From assembly GCF_030065885.1 (NCBI RefSeq), contig NZ_JASJCS010000005.1:1-64000 (forward strand): 64,000 nucleotides of DNA, written 5' to 3'. Shown here piece after piece: positions 43,949 to 52,789 of this stretch. The stretch comes from Ilumatobacter sp. GTDB lineage: Bacteria; Actinomycetota; Acidimicrobiia; Acidimicrobiales; Ilumatobacteraceae. The first letter of the stretch is position 1; each line of letters begins with the position of its first letter. Both the position numbers and the translations under genes were made by a program. The notes below the pieces were generated by a model. The model saw only the letters and a program-made list of their open reading frames with translations. It did not search any database and had not been told where the DNA came from.

Positions 43949-46570
43949 TCAGACCAGAGCGGCGTCGGGCTGCCCGAAGCGCCGGTCGAGCTCGGCCGCC
44001 TCCAGGGGGTGCGAGAGCAGGTAGCCCTGCCCGAGGTCACAGCCGTAGCGGCGGAGCTCACGCAGTTGCAGGGTCGTCTCGATGCCCTCGGCGACCGTGA
44101 GCAGGTCGAGCGACTCGGCGGTCTGCAGGATCGTTCTCGCCAGCGTGTTGCCGCGCGGGTCGCGACCGAACTCCTCGATCGACTGCCGGTCGATCTTCAG
44201 CAGGTCGACCGGGTGTCGCTGCAGGTAGCTCAGCGAGCAGTAGCCGGCGCCGAAGTCGTCGACGGCGAACCTGAACCCGATCTCGCGGAGGCGGCGGACC
44301 GTCTCGGTCGCCCGATCCCCTTCGTCGACCAGCACGGTCTCGGTGATCTCGAAGATGACGACGCTCGGGTCGACGTGGTGGCGGTCGACGATCGCGGCGA
44401 CGCGGTCGACGAAGTCCGCCTGCCGGATCTGGACGGCCGAGATGTTCACGCTGAGGTAGAGGTTGGGGCGCCAGCGCGCCGCCTGGGCCAGCGCCTGTTC
44501 GAGGACCCAGTAGCCGATCGGGACGATCAGGCCCGACCGCTCGGCGATCGGCACGAACTCACCGGCCGGCACGTCGCCGTGCTCGGGGTGGTGCCAGCGG
44601 ATCAGCGCCTCGGCGCCCGTGACCTGACCACTTCGCATGTCGACGAACGGCATGTACACCAATCGCAGCTGCTGCTTGTCGAGGGCTTCGCCGAGCTCGC
44701 CGCGGTACTCGAGATGCTTCGTCGCGACGAGCCGCATCGCCGGATCGAAGATCCGGATCTGCCCCTTGCCGGCGCGCTTGGCCTCGTACATGGCGATGTC
44801 GGCGTCTCGCAGCAGGCTGGTGGTCGACATGCCGGGTGTTGCAACCGCGACGCCCACGCTGGCCAGCACGGCGACGTCGTACCCGGCGATCGAGACCGGC
44901 TCGCGGAGGTTGTCGAGGAGCCGCTCAGCGACGTCGATGGCGCGCTCGATGCCGCCGCGGTCCTCGAGCAGGATCGCGAACTCGTCGCCGCCGAGCCGTG
45001 CGGCGGTGTCACCGCTGCCGGCCGCCCGGCGGATCCGGTCGGCGACGGTCTTGAGCACCTGGTCGCCGACGCCGTGCCCCAGCACGTCGTTGACGGACTT
45101 GAAGTCGTCGAGGTCGACGAAGAGCACCACGACCGGGTCGGCCTCGGGCCGTGCGACGCGGAGCGCGTGGTCCATCCGGTCGAGGAACAGCGCCCGGTTC
45201 GCGAGACCGGTCAGCTCGTCGTGGAAGGCACGGTGGCTGAGCTGGCGCTCGAGGTTGCGCTGCTCGGTGACGTCGCGGAACGTGGCGACGATGCCGTCGA
45301 CGGCCGAGCCGCCCACCAGGTTGGCGACGACCACGTCGGCCTTGCGCTCCTGGCCGTCGGCGTGCACCACGGTGGCCTCGAACTCGACGGTGCCGCCGTG
45401 ACCGAAGTCGACGAGGCGGGCGAGTTGCCGGCCGGCGCTGTCGCGCTCGTCCGGCGTGATGATCTCGACGAGGTGGCGTCCGGCCCAACTCTCGGGGTCG
45501 TAGCCGAGCGTGGCGCGGAGACCCGGGCTCGCATAGCTCACCCGGCCGTCCTGGTCGGTCAGCAGCACGACGTCGCTCGAGTGCTCGACCATCGCCGCCA
45601 GGCGATCGTGGCCCCGCTGCTCGGTGAGCAGGCGGACCTGATCGACGAGTCGCCACATACGGGCCAGCGCCAGCACGATGACGCTCACCGTCGCGAGCGA
45701 GACGACGAGGAACGACGACGTCGACGACAGGCCGGTCGCCAACATCAGGATCAAAGCCCCGAGTGGCACCAGCGCCGCGACGAGGAGCCCGAAGATCTGC
45801 GACCAATGGACCCGGACCGGACCGCCGGTGTCGACGATCACGACCCGCAGCGACGGCAGCGTGACGAGCACGGCGAACAGGATCGGCCCGACCATCGGCG
45901 CGGCCGCCGCGAGCGAGGACGGCTCGAAGTCGCCCTCGTACGAGACCCAACCGGCCGCGGCGTGCCCCGCGCCGAGCGAGGCGAAGGCCAAGGTCATCAT
46001 CTCGAAGACCGGGCTGCTCCCGTCGCCGGCCGACACGCGACGTGCGGCGAGGAAGGCGAGCAGTCCGTCCAGCAGCGGCAGGATCCAGATCCACGCCGCG
46101 ACCTCGAGCGGGAATCCCTCGTCCTCGATCCAGGGACCCGTGATGCCGAGCCAGATCAGGGCGGTCAGGGCGATCGCGTAGATGATCGGCTCGGAGCCGG
46201 CGAGCAGGTCGCGGGAGTGGCGCTGATCCGACGTGATGCTCGCGACTCCGACGAAGAGCGCAGGATACGCGAGCAACCCGACCGCATGGAACCCACCTGG
46301 GAACGACCAGGGCTCGGTCCCGTACCACTCTGCGGAGCCGACCGCTGTGGCTGCGGTCATCAGCACGAAGCCGACGGCGACCAGGGCCCATGGCACCGGC
46401 CGCACCGGCTTGCTGACCACGATCATCGTGAAGACTGCGAGCGCGGCGAGTGCCGGGGCAGCTGCGAGCAGCCATTCCGCCGCCCGGCTCGGGGGCGCGA
46501 GAACGTATGCCACGACGAGTGCCGCGCCTACCAGCGCGACACCCAGGGGCGCGACCCGTGAGCGGTTCAT
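43949..46570 (-). CDS. Membrane PAS-GGDEF-EAL cyclic-di-GMP enzyme
   Basis: 873 aa. About nine membrane helices (1-310), a PAS domain (about 325-440, SSDVVLLTDQDGRVSY), a GGDEF domain with intact RLGGDEFAIL (about residue 527) and an EAL domain with intact GAEALIRWHHP (about 653), DDFGAGYCSL and VAEGIET. Both catalytic motifs are complete, so it may make and break c-di-GMP, switched by its sensor part. It sits within the PIM lipid cluster between patA and pimA, 68 bp before pimA, an unusual place. No local -10 was found. Confidence 0.95.
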   Translation of the reverse strand: MNRSRVAPLGVALVGAALVVAYVLAPPSRAAEWLLAAAPALAALAVFTMIVVSKPVRPVPWALVAVGFVLMTAATAVGSAEWYGTEPWSFPGGFHAVGLLAYPALFVGVASITSDQRHSRDLLAGSEPIIYAIALTALIWLGITGPWIEDEGFPLEVAAWIWILPLLDGLLAFLAARRVSAGDGSSPVFEMMTLAFASLGAGHAAAGWVSYEGDFEPSSLAAAAPMVGPILFAVLVTLPSLRVVIVDTGGPVRVHWSQIFGLLVAALVPLGALILMLATGLSSTSSFLVVSLATVSVIVLALARMWRLVDQVRLLTEQRGHDRLAAMVEHSSDVVLLTDQDGRVSYASPGLRATLGYDPESWAGRHLVEIITPDERDSAGRQLARLVDFGHGGTVEFEATVVHADGQERKADVVVANLVGGSAVDGIVATFRDVTEQRNLERQLSHRAFHDELTGLANRALFLDRMDHALRVARPEADPVVVLFVDLDDFKSVNDVLGHGVGDQVLKTVADRIRRAAGSGDTAARLGGDEFAILLEDRGGIERAIDVAERLLDNLREPVSIAGYDVAVLASVGVAVATPGMSTTSLLRDADIAMYEAKRAGKGQIRIFDPAMRLVATKHLEYRGELGEALDKQQLRLVYMPFVDMRSGQVTGAEALIRWHHPEHGDVPAGEFVPIAERSGLIVPIGYWVLEQALAQAARWRPNLYLSVNISAVQIRQADFVDRVAAIVDRHHVDPSVVIFEITETVLVDEGDRATETVRRLREIGFRFAVDDFGAGYCSLSYLQRHPVDLLKIDRQSIEEFGRDPRGNTLARTILQTAESLDLLTVAEGIETTLQLRELRRYGCDLGQGYLLSHPLEAAELDRRFGQPDAALV

Positions 46571-46672
46571 CAGCTGTTCATCGGCTCCCGGGCGATGCGG
46601 GTTGAGTTCGGTCCGCTCGACCCGTGTTCTCCCGGGCCGATCCCGACCCGTCGGTCCGATCCGGCGACCGGC

Positions 46673-47602
46673 TCACTCGTATCCGGGGTCCGACGGCCAG
46701 TTGGGCTGGAACAGGTGCCACTGCTGCGGTGACCGCCTGATCAGCCCCTCCAGCTCGCGCGCCAGCGCCTGGGTGACGTGGGCGACGTCGGCCCGCAGCC
46801 CCTCACCGCTCCGCTCGGCAGCGACCGGGGGGCGGACCAACCCGAAGTGCCCGTCGGTCCGCTCGGTGAAGTAGACCGCCGTCGGAAGCAGCGGCGCACC
46901 CGTCCGCAGAGCGAGCGTCGCCGGCCCGGCGGGCAGCGTCGTCACCTCCCCGAAGAACTCGACCTCGACACCCGTTCGCTGGATGTCACGGTCGCACAGG
47001 AGGCACACGATGTCGTTGCGCCGAAGTGCGCGCAGCACCTCGCGGCCTGCGTCGGGACCGAGGGCGACGACGTTCATGCCGAGGGCGGCTCGCAACTCGG
47101 CGAACCACTCGAACAGCTCGGGTGGTTCGATCTCCTCGACCACGACCGTGAGACCGTGGCCCCGATCGGCGAGCCAGCGGCCGGCCCACTCCCACCCCCC
47201 GAGGTGGGGCAACGCCAGGATCGCACCGTTGCCGAGCTCGAGCGCGTCGAGCACGTGCTGGTAGCCATCAGAGCGCATCCCCCGATCGACCATGCGGACC
47301 GGCAGGTGCGGCAAGCGGAAGCTCTCGAGCCAATAGCGCGTGTACGAATCGAACGCCTCCTGCGCGGCCCGCCGGAGGCGGATCCCCCCGAGGGTCGGGT
47401 CGACCCGTCGGAGGTGACGCGTGATCATGGCCCGGCGCTCGGGGCTGGCGACGTTGGCACCGAGCCCGATCGTCGGCGCGATCCCCTGCGCGGCGAATCC
47501 CGGCAGGCCCCGTGCCGCGAGCGCAGCCAGACGGTACCCACCCATGGTGACGGCGTCGGTCAGGTCACGACCTCGCGACCGCGGCGCCGCCGACGGCGTC
47601 AC
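46673..47602 (-). CDS. patA: Phosphatidylinositol mannoside acyltransferase
   Basis: 309 aa LpxL/HtrB-type acyltransferase. ILALPHLGGWEWAGRWLADRG holds the HxxxxE catalytic pair, CLLCDRDIQRTGVEVEFFG the acyl pocket and QWHLFQPNWPSD the C-terminal signature. PatA adds a fatty acyl chain to the mannose of PIM. The GTG overlaps the pgsA stop by 4 bases, so both are translated together. Confidence 0.9.
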   Translation of the reverse strand: MTPSAAPRSRGRDLTDAVTMGGYRLAALAARGLPGFAAQGIAPTIGLGANVASPERRAMITRHLRRVDPTLGGIRLRRAAQEAFDSYTRYWLESFRLPHLPVRMVDRGMRSDGYQHVLDALELGNGAILALPHLGGWEWAGRWLADRGHGLTVVVEEIEPPELFEWFAELRAALGMNVVALGPDAGREVLRALRRNDIVCLLCDRDIQRTGVEVEFFGEVTTLPAGPATLALRTGAPLLPTAVYFTERTDGHFGLVRPPVAAERSGEGLRADVAHVTQALARELEGLIRRSPQQWHLFQPNWPSDPGYE

Positions 47603-48324
47603 TCCTGGCGCCGTGGCACCCGCTCCCGCAACGGCACCCGCGTGCGCCGGCGCTCGGTGCGCGCCTCTCGCCGGGTCTCACGACGCTCGCGTCGGAGGTC
47701 GATCCGCGCCTGGGTCACGGGCGCGACCGCAGCCTGCCGCCAGACCTTGACGAACCGCTGGATCGCCGTGATCGAGATCAGGATCAACATCCCCCACATG
47801 ATCCACACGAGTGCGCCGTCGAGCCACGGCTCGATGAACAGGCCGACGCAGATGACGACGATGCGCTCGGCGCGTTCCATCAACCCGCCCTTCGCGTCGA
47901 GACCGAGCGATTCGGCCTTGGCGCGCTGATAGGAGATGACCGACGACACCGCGGACACGGCGAACGGCAGCACGGCGAGCCGCGGATCCTCGGTCTCGGC
48001 GAAGTAGTACGCGATGCCGCCGAGCAGCAGCGCGTCAGTGATCCGGTCGACCGTCGAGTCGAAGAAGGCACCTCGCTGGCTCGCTGCCTCGGAGGCCTTG
48101 GCGAGGGCTCCGTCGAGGAGGTCGGGCAGCGCGGCGAGGATGACCAGCACGAGCCCGAGCCGGAGCCTGCCGGCGCCGACGGCGACAGCGGCGGCGGCCC
48201 CGACGACGAGGCCCACGACCGTCAGATGGTCGGGCGTCAGCTTGGTCTTGCGCAGGGCCGCACCGAGGGGCTTGACCGCAGCGTCGACCGGCGCCCTGAA
48301 CTTGCCGTCGAACACGTCAGTCAC
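47599..48324 (-). CDS. pgsA: CDP-alcohol phosphatidyltransferase (phosphatidylinositol/PIP synthase type)
   Basis: 241 aa, five to six helices. The family motif D-G-x2-A-R-x8-G-x3-D-x3-D is DGALAKASEAASQRGAFFDSTVD: all Asp and Gly are kept but the usual Arg is Lys. In mycobacteria this position in the cluster makes the phosphatidylinositol backbone from CDP-diacylglycerol and inositol phosphate. The basic C-terminal tail (many Arg) is cytoplasmic. Overlaps patA by 4 bases and the gene before it by 8. Confidence 0.9.
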   Translation of the reverse strand: MTDVFDGKFRAPVDAAVKPLGAALRKTKLTPDHLTVVGLVVGAAAAVAVGAGRLRLGLVLVILAALPDLLDGALAKASEAASQRGAFFDSTVDRITDALLLGGIAYYFAETEDPRLAVLPFAVSAVSSVISYQRAKAESLGLDAKGGLMERAERIVVICVGLFIEPWLDGALVWIMWGMLILISITAIQRFVKVWRQAAVAPVTQARIDLRRERRETRREARTERRRTRVPLRERVPRRQE

Positions 48325-48913
48325 CCGGTGGGCGTCCGGCCCACCGCTCGGGGTTGTCCTCGACGAGGTGCTGGACGACGTGGCCGTCGACCGCGTCGAC
48401 GAGGACGAGCCCACGGCGCGTCGGCGGCTCGTCGGCCGAGTAGCAGAGCACCCGCCACGTCGGTCGGCTGCGGAGCCCGTGCCACACCTGCTGAGCCGAC
48501 GCGTGGCCCACCGGGAAGCCGATCGCCCGCTGCGCCTCGACCAGTGCCTGCTTCTCGTCGACGCGCATGCGCCAACCCGACGAGATGTTGATCGCTCCGG
48601 CGGCCCCGAGGAGCACGGCAGCCCACGCGGTGCCACCGTTCACGAGCGCCGACGAGTCGCGGCTCGTCAGGTAGACGAGCAGGCAGATCGCCGCCAGGCC
48701 GAGGTAGATCGCGCCGGGGATCCGACGGCGGGAGTTGTCGGGGAACTGGTAGGCGCCGACGAACTCGGAGGGCACCAGGTCGTCGGGGAGCTCGTCGCGA
48801 ATGTCATCGGACGATGACACGACCTCGTCGGCCGACGAGGCGCCACCGTCGGACGGCGACACGTCGTCGGACGGCGACACGTCGTCACGAGCGACGGGAT
48901 CGGGAGCAGTCAT
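48317..48913 (-). CDS. Hypothetical membrane protein in the PIM cluster
   Basis: 198 aa. An acidic, low-complexity N-terminus (repeated DDVSPSD) to about residue 45, a short FVGAYQFPDNSRRRIPGAI segment, two helices (about 67-82 and 92-108) and a cytoplasmic C-terminal domain with WRVLCYSADEPPTRRGLVLV. Not recognised. TAGGCT (48928-48923) 9 nt upstream overlaps the end of the HIT gene, so a promoter may start here for pgsA and patA. Confidence 0.75.
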   Translation of the reverse strand: MTAPDPVARDDVSPSDDVSPSDGGASSADEVVSSSDDIRDELPDDLVPSEFVGAYQFPDNSRRRIPGAIYLGLAAICLLVYLTSRDSSALVNGGTAWAAVLLGAAGAINISSGWRMRVDEKQALVEAQRAIGFPVGHASAQQVWHGLRSRPTWRVLCYSADEPPTRRGLVLVDAVDGHVVQHLVEDNPERWAGRPPGD

Positions 48914-48925
48914 GACGCGGCCAGC

Positions 48926-49432
48926 CTACTGGCCCGGCCAGGCACTCCGAATCCGTTGCGCGGTGTCGTCCAGCGGTTCCGGCAGTGTCCGCGTGTTCGC
49001 GATGGCGGTCATGAAGTTCGAGTCGCCGGTCCAGCGCGGCACCACGTGCACGTGCAGGTGCTCGCTCACCGACCCGCCGGCGGGACGGCCGAGGTTCAGC
49101 CCGACGTTGACACCTTCGGGCCGATAGGTGGCCTTGATGGCGCGCACGGCATCGGTCACGGTCGCCCACAGCTCTGTCGCCTCGTCGTGGTCGAGCTGCT
49201 CCAGGTCGCCGATCTCGCGGTACGGCAGCACGAGGAGGTGGCCGGTGCTGTACGGGTACGCGTTGAGGATCGCGAAGCAACGGTGGCCGCGGTGGACGAT
49301 GTTGGCCTCGTCGTCGCTGAGTCCCGACGAGAGGATCCGGCTGAAGACGCTCCCCTGGTCCGGATCGGGCGGCGTCGGCTCGATCGAGCTGACGTAGCTC
49401 GCACGCCAGCCGTTCCAGAGGCGTTCGAGCAT
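48926..49432 (-). CDS. HIT family protein
   Basis: 168 aa. HIT motif EHLHVHVVPRW with the three catalytic histidines; CFAILNAYPYSTGHLLVLPYR and NVGLNLGRPAGGSVSEH match the actinobacterial AP4A-phosphorylase-like group found beside thrS in mycobacteria. It cleaves or phosphorolyses dinucleotide tetraphosphates made by aminoacyl-tRNA synthetases (inference from family). Start ATG overlaps the thrS stop as TGATG. Confidence 0.92.
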   Translation of the reverse strand: MLERLWNGWRASYVSSIEPTPPDPDQGSVFSRILSSGLSDDEANIVHRGHRCFAILNAYPYSTGHLLVLPYREIGDLEQLDHDEATELWATVTDAVRAIKATYRPEGVNVGLNLGRPAGGSVSEHLHVHVVPRWTGDSNFMTAIANTRTLPEPLDDTAQRIRSAWPGQ

Positions 49433-51414
49433 CAGGGAGCGAAGACCTGGCTGTGGGCCGCAGCGAGCTCGTCGGTGAACCGGGCGATGAAGTCGGCCAC
49501 CCCGACGCCTCGCTCGACCTCTCCTCCGCGCGGGTTCACCCCCACGGTGTCGGCCGCGACGTCGTCGTCGCCGACGACGAGGATGTAGGGCAGCTTCTCG
49601 AGCTTCGACGCGCGGATCCGCTTGCCCAGCGCGTCGCCGGCGCCGATCACGTCGACGCGCGCACCGGCGTCGGCCAGCCGCTCGGCGACCTTCTCGGCGT
49701 ACTCCTCGTGGGCGGTGGCGACCGGTAGCACGCGTACCTGCAGCGGTGCCAGCCACGTGGGGAAGTTGCCCGCGTAGTGCTCGATCAGCACCCCGAAGAA
49801 CCGTTCGATCGATCCGAAGAGCGCGCGGTGCAGCATGATCGGCCGGTGCCGGTCGTTGTCGGCGCCGACGTACTCGAGATCGAAGCGCTCGGGCAGCTGG
49901 AAGTCGGCCTGGATGGTCGACAGCTGCCACGACCGCCCGATCGCGTCGCGGACGTCGATGTCGATCTTCGGGCCGTAGAACGCGGCGTCGCCCTCCTTGA
50001 CGTCGTACTCGAGCCCGTGGCGCTCGAGCGCCGAGGCCAACGCCGCGGTCGCGCGCTCCCAGATCTGGTCGGACCCGACGTACTTGTCGGGATCCTTGGT
50101 CGAGAGGTTGAAGGTGAAGTCCTGGAACCCGAACGCCCGCAGCACCGACAGCACGAAGTCGAGCAGCGAGGCGATCTCGTCCGCGAGCTGGTCCTCGGTG
50201 CAGTAGATGTGGCTGTCGTCCTGCGTGAAGCCGCGGATCCGCATCAGCCCGTGCAGCGTGCCGGCCCGCTCGTAGCGGTAGACGTTGCCGAGCTCGAACA
50301 AGCGCAGCGGCAGCTCGCGATAGCTGCGCTGCCGGCTCTTGAAGATCAGGCAGTGGATCGGACAGTTCATCGGCTTCATGTAGTAGGTGCCGTTGTCCAT
50401 CTCCATCGGTGGGTACATCCCGTCGGCGTACCAGTCGAGGTGCCCGGAGGTCTCGAACACGCCCGACTTGGCGAGGTGTGGGGTGTACACGAACTCGTAG
50501 CCGCCGTGCTCGTGCCGGTCGCGGCTGTAGTCCTCCATGAGCTTGCGCACGATGGCGCCCTTCGGGTGCCAGACGGCGAGCCCGCCACCGAGCTCGCTCG
50601 GGAAGCTGAGCAGGTCGAGCTCGGTCGCCAGCTTGCGGTGATCGCGCTTCGCGGCTTCCTCGAGCCGGTGGAGGTGCTCCGCGAGGGCCTGCTTGGACTC
50701 CCACGCGGTACCGTAGATGCGCTGCAGCATCGGGCCGTGCTCGTTGCCGCGCCAGTAGGCCCCGGCCACCTTCTGCAGCTTGAAGTGACCGAGGCGGCCG
50801 GTGGTGGGCACGTGTGGCCCGACGCACATGTCGATGAACTCGTCGGTGTTGCGGTAGGCGCTGATGGTGCCGCCGTCGCCGACTTCGCCCGCGTCCTCGG
50901 CGTCGGCGTCGGCCGACTCGACGCGTTCGATGATCTCGACCTTGTAGGGCTGGTCGGCGAACACGTCCTTGGCCTCGGCCATCGACATCTCGCTGCGCAC
51001 GAACGGCTGGTTGGCCTTGACGATCTCGCGCATCTCGGCCTCGATCGCGACGAGGTCGTCGTCGCTGAAGGTCGCGCCGCCAGGCAGGTCGAAGTCGTAG
51101 TAGAAGCCGTTCTCGATCGCCGGACCGATCGAGAACTTCGCACCTGGAAAGAGCCTGGTGACCGCCTGCGCCATGACGTGCGCCGTCGAGTGACGGAGCA
51201 CGTGACGGCCCGAATCGGTGTCACCGGTGATGATCGCCACGGTGCCGCCGTCGGGCAGCTCACGCGTCAGGTCGGTCTCCTCGCCGTCGACGGTGGCCGC
51301 GACGGCGGCCTTCGCGAGCCGCTTGCCGATCGATGCCGCGAGATCGAGCGCCGTCGACCCCGACGGCAGCTCGCGCTCGGATCCGTCGGGGAGGGAGATG
51401 GAGATGTTCGACAT
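49432..51414 (-). CDS. thrS: Threonine--tRNA ligase
   Basis: 660 aa. TGS domain (1-60), editing domain with HSTAHVMAQAV (about 75-85), and the class II core: PMNCPIHCLIFK (zinc Cys), FTQDDSHIYC, and RHRPIMLHRALFGSIERF, then the anticodon domain from about 555. Charges tRNA-Thr. ATG is 9 nt after TAGACT (51429-51424); no T-box is visible in the short region upstream. First gene of the cluster running to pgsA/patA. Confidence 0.97.
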   Translation of the reverse strand: MSNISISLPDGSERELPSGSTALDLAASIGKRLAKAAVAATVDGEETDLTRELPDGGTVAIITGDTDSGRHVLRHSTAHVMAQAVTRLFPGAKFSIGPAIENGFYYDFDLPGGATFSDDDLVAIEAEMREIVKANQPFVRSEMSMAEAKDVFADQPYKVEIIERVESADADAEDAGEVGDGGTISAYRNTDEFIDMCVGPHVPTTGRLGHFKLQKVAGAYWRGNEHGPMLQRIYGTAWESKQALAEHLHRLEEAAKRDHRKLATELDLLSFPSELGGGLAVWHPKGAIVRKLMEDYSRDRHEHGGYEFVYTPHLAKSGVFETSGHLDWYADGMYPPMEMDNGTYYMKPMNCPIHCLIFKSRQRSYRELPLRLFELGNVYRYERAGTLHGLMRIRGFTQDDSHIYCTEDQLADEIASLLDFVLSVLRAFGFQDFTFNLSTKDPDKYVGSDQIWERATAALASALERHGLEYDVKEGDAAFYGPKIDIDVRDAIGRSWQLSTIQADFQLPERFDLEYVGADNDRHRPIMLHRALFGSIERFFGVLIEHYAGNFPTWLAPLQVRVLPVATAHEEYAEKVAERLADAGARVDVIGAGDALGKRIRASKLEKLPYILVVGDDDVAADTVGVNPRGGEVERGVGVADFIARFTDELAAAHSQVFAP

Positions 51415-51562
51415 GACTCGAAAAGTCTACGACGCCGACCGCCGTGCCGACGCGACGTTTGTCGCTGCACGGCCGCCCCGGCTCGCAGCACGCGGCCTGG
51501 TCGCCGGCCGCTGCGGATCGAGCGGCGAGCCGGCGTCGATGTCGGTTCACTACGGTCGACGC

Positions 51563-51949
51563 ATGCACATCCGCCCGGAGCTCGCTCTGTTCGCGTTGCT
51601 CGTCGCATCGTCGTGTGGCGGGAACGGGGCCGGTGACGCCGCTGATCTCACCGCCGAGGAGACCGACTGCCCTGCACTGGTCACGTGGTTCGACGCGCAG
51701 CAGCAGTTCCTCGACGACGTCGGCGACCGGTCCGTGGCCGAGCTCGGGGCAGGGTCCGATGCGGTGCGGAACGCCGGCGTGCGACTCGGCGCCCTGCTGC
51801 TCGAGGCCAGCCGCGAGGCCGCTGCGTTCGACTGCGAGGAGGCCCTGTCGGTCGGCGCCGAACCTCGGTGCCGGCAGATCGCACAGCTCCGTGCCGGGGG
51901 CGACGGCGGACAGCGGTTGCTGGCCGAGCTCACGGCCGAGTGCGCGTGA
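51563..51949 (+). CDS. Small putative lipoprotein
   Basis: 128 aa. Short signal peptide ending in VASSC, a weak lipobox (Cys about 18), then an acidic helical domain with Cys in ETDCPAL, FDCEEA and PRCRQ and AECA at the end, enough for two disulfides outside the cell. ATG 6 nt after TACGGT (51551-51556). Family not recognised; the thrS promoter is about 120 bp away on the other strand. Confidence 0.68.
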   Translation: MHIRPELALFALLVASSCGGNGAGDAADLTAEETDCPALVTWFDAQQQFLDDVGDRSVAELGAGSDAVRNAGVRLGALLLEASREAAAFDCEEALSVGAEPRCRQIAQLRAGGDGGQRLLAELTAECA

Positions 51950-51959
51950 CGCAGACGGG

Positions 51960-52718
51960 TCAGCCCGCGGCGACGAGTGCCCGGTCAGGCGCGGGGTCGT
52001 GGTGCTCGGAGACGGAGCCGACCTGGGAGTGGACGACCTCCTCGGCCTCGGATTGCCCGGCGTAGACGTTCTTGTAGATCTGGCCGGTCATCTCGCGGAT
52101 CTCGAACATGACCTCGTCCATCATCGATCGCCAGGCCAGATGCTCGGGCCCGCGGCCCTCGTACCGCTCGGGCCGGATCGGGCGGCCGATCTCGATCGTG
52201 CACGAACGCCTCAGCTTCGGCATCTTCGCATCGGGCGGTTGGATCTCGTCGGTCCCGGTGATGCCGACCGGGTACACGGGGCAGCCGATCTTCATGGCGA
52301 GCCGTGCGGCTCCGGTGCGCGCCTTGTACAGGTACCCGTCACGGCTGCGGGTGCCCTCGGGGAAGATCCCGAACAGCTCGCCGCGCCGGAGGACCTGTTC
52401 GGCGGTGTCGAGGGCGGCCTGGCTCTTGCTGCCCCCGGAGCGATCGATGGGGATCATGCCCAACGCCGGGAAGAGGTACTTCGTCTTCCAGTCGTCGAGG
52501 TACTCAGCCTTGCCGACGAAGCTGATGTTGCGCGGCAGCGTCAGCATGAGGAACGCCGAGTCGAGGAAGCTGATGTGGTTCGGGCAGAGGATGGCCGGAC
52601 CGTCGTCGGGGAGCCGCTCGTATCCCGACTGCTCGATCGTCCACAGCTTCGTCGCGAGAGGACGGGCCACGGCGCGGGTGCGCGACTGCAGCTTGTTGGC
52701 GCCGGCACCACTCGTCAT
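51960..52718 (-). CDS. 1-acyl-sn-glycerol-3-phosphate acyltransferase (PlsC-like)
   Basis: 252 aa. CPNHISFLDS (NHx4D), VGKAEYLDDW, FPEGTRSRDG and VYPVGITGTDE are the four acyltransferase blocks. It esterifies lysophosphatidate for phospholipid synthesis at the membrane. ATG 7 nt after TACAGT (52731-52726), which rules out the longer reading frame. Converges with the small lipoprotein gene at an 10-bp gap. Confidence 0.9.
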   Translation of the reverse strand: MTSGAGANKLQSRTRAVARPLATKLWTIEQSGYERLPDDGPAILCPNHISFLDSAFLMLTLPRNISFVGKAEYLDDWKTKYLFPALGMIPIDRSGGSKSQAALDTAEQVLRRGELFGIFPEGTRSRDGYLYKARTGAARLAMKIGCPVYPVGITGTDEIQPPDAKMPKLRRSCTIEIGRPIRPERYEGRGPEHLAWRSMMDEVMFEIREMTGQIYKNVYAGQSEAEEVVHSQVGSVSEHHDPAPDRALVAAG

Positions 52719-52767
52719 GGAAGCAACTGTACGGCAGGGCCGGGAGGCTGTGGGTGACGAATCATGG

Positions 52768-52789
52768 AAATCCGGTGAACGGCCGGTTT
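52768..52789 (-). terminator. Small hairpin after mshC
   Basis: On the minus strand AAACCGG-CCGTTCA-CCGG is followed by ATTT straight after the mshC stop. The stem is only 4 GC pairs, extended by A-T, so it is a weak candidate. Confidence 0.3.
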
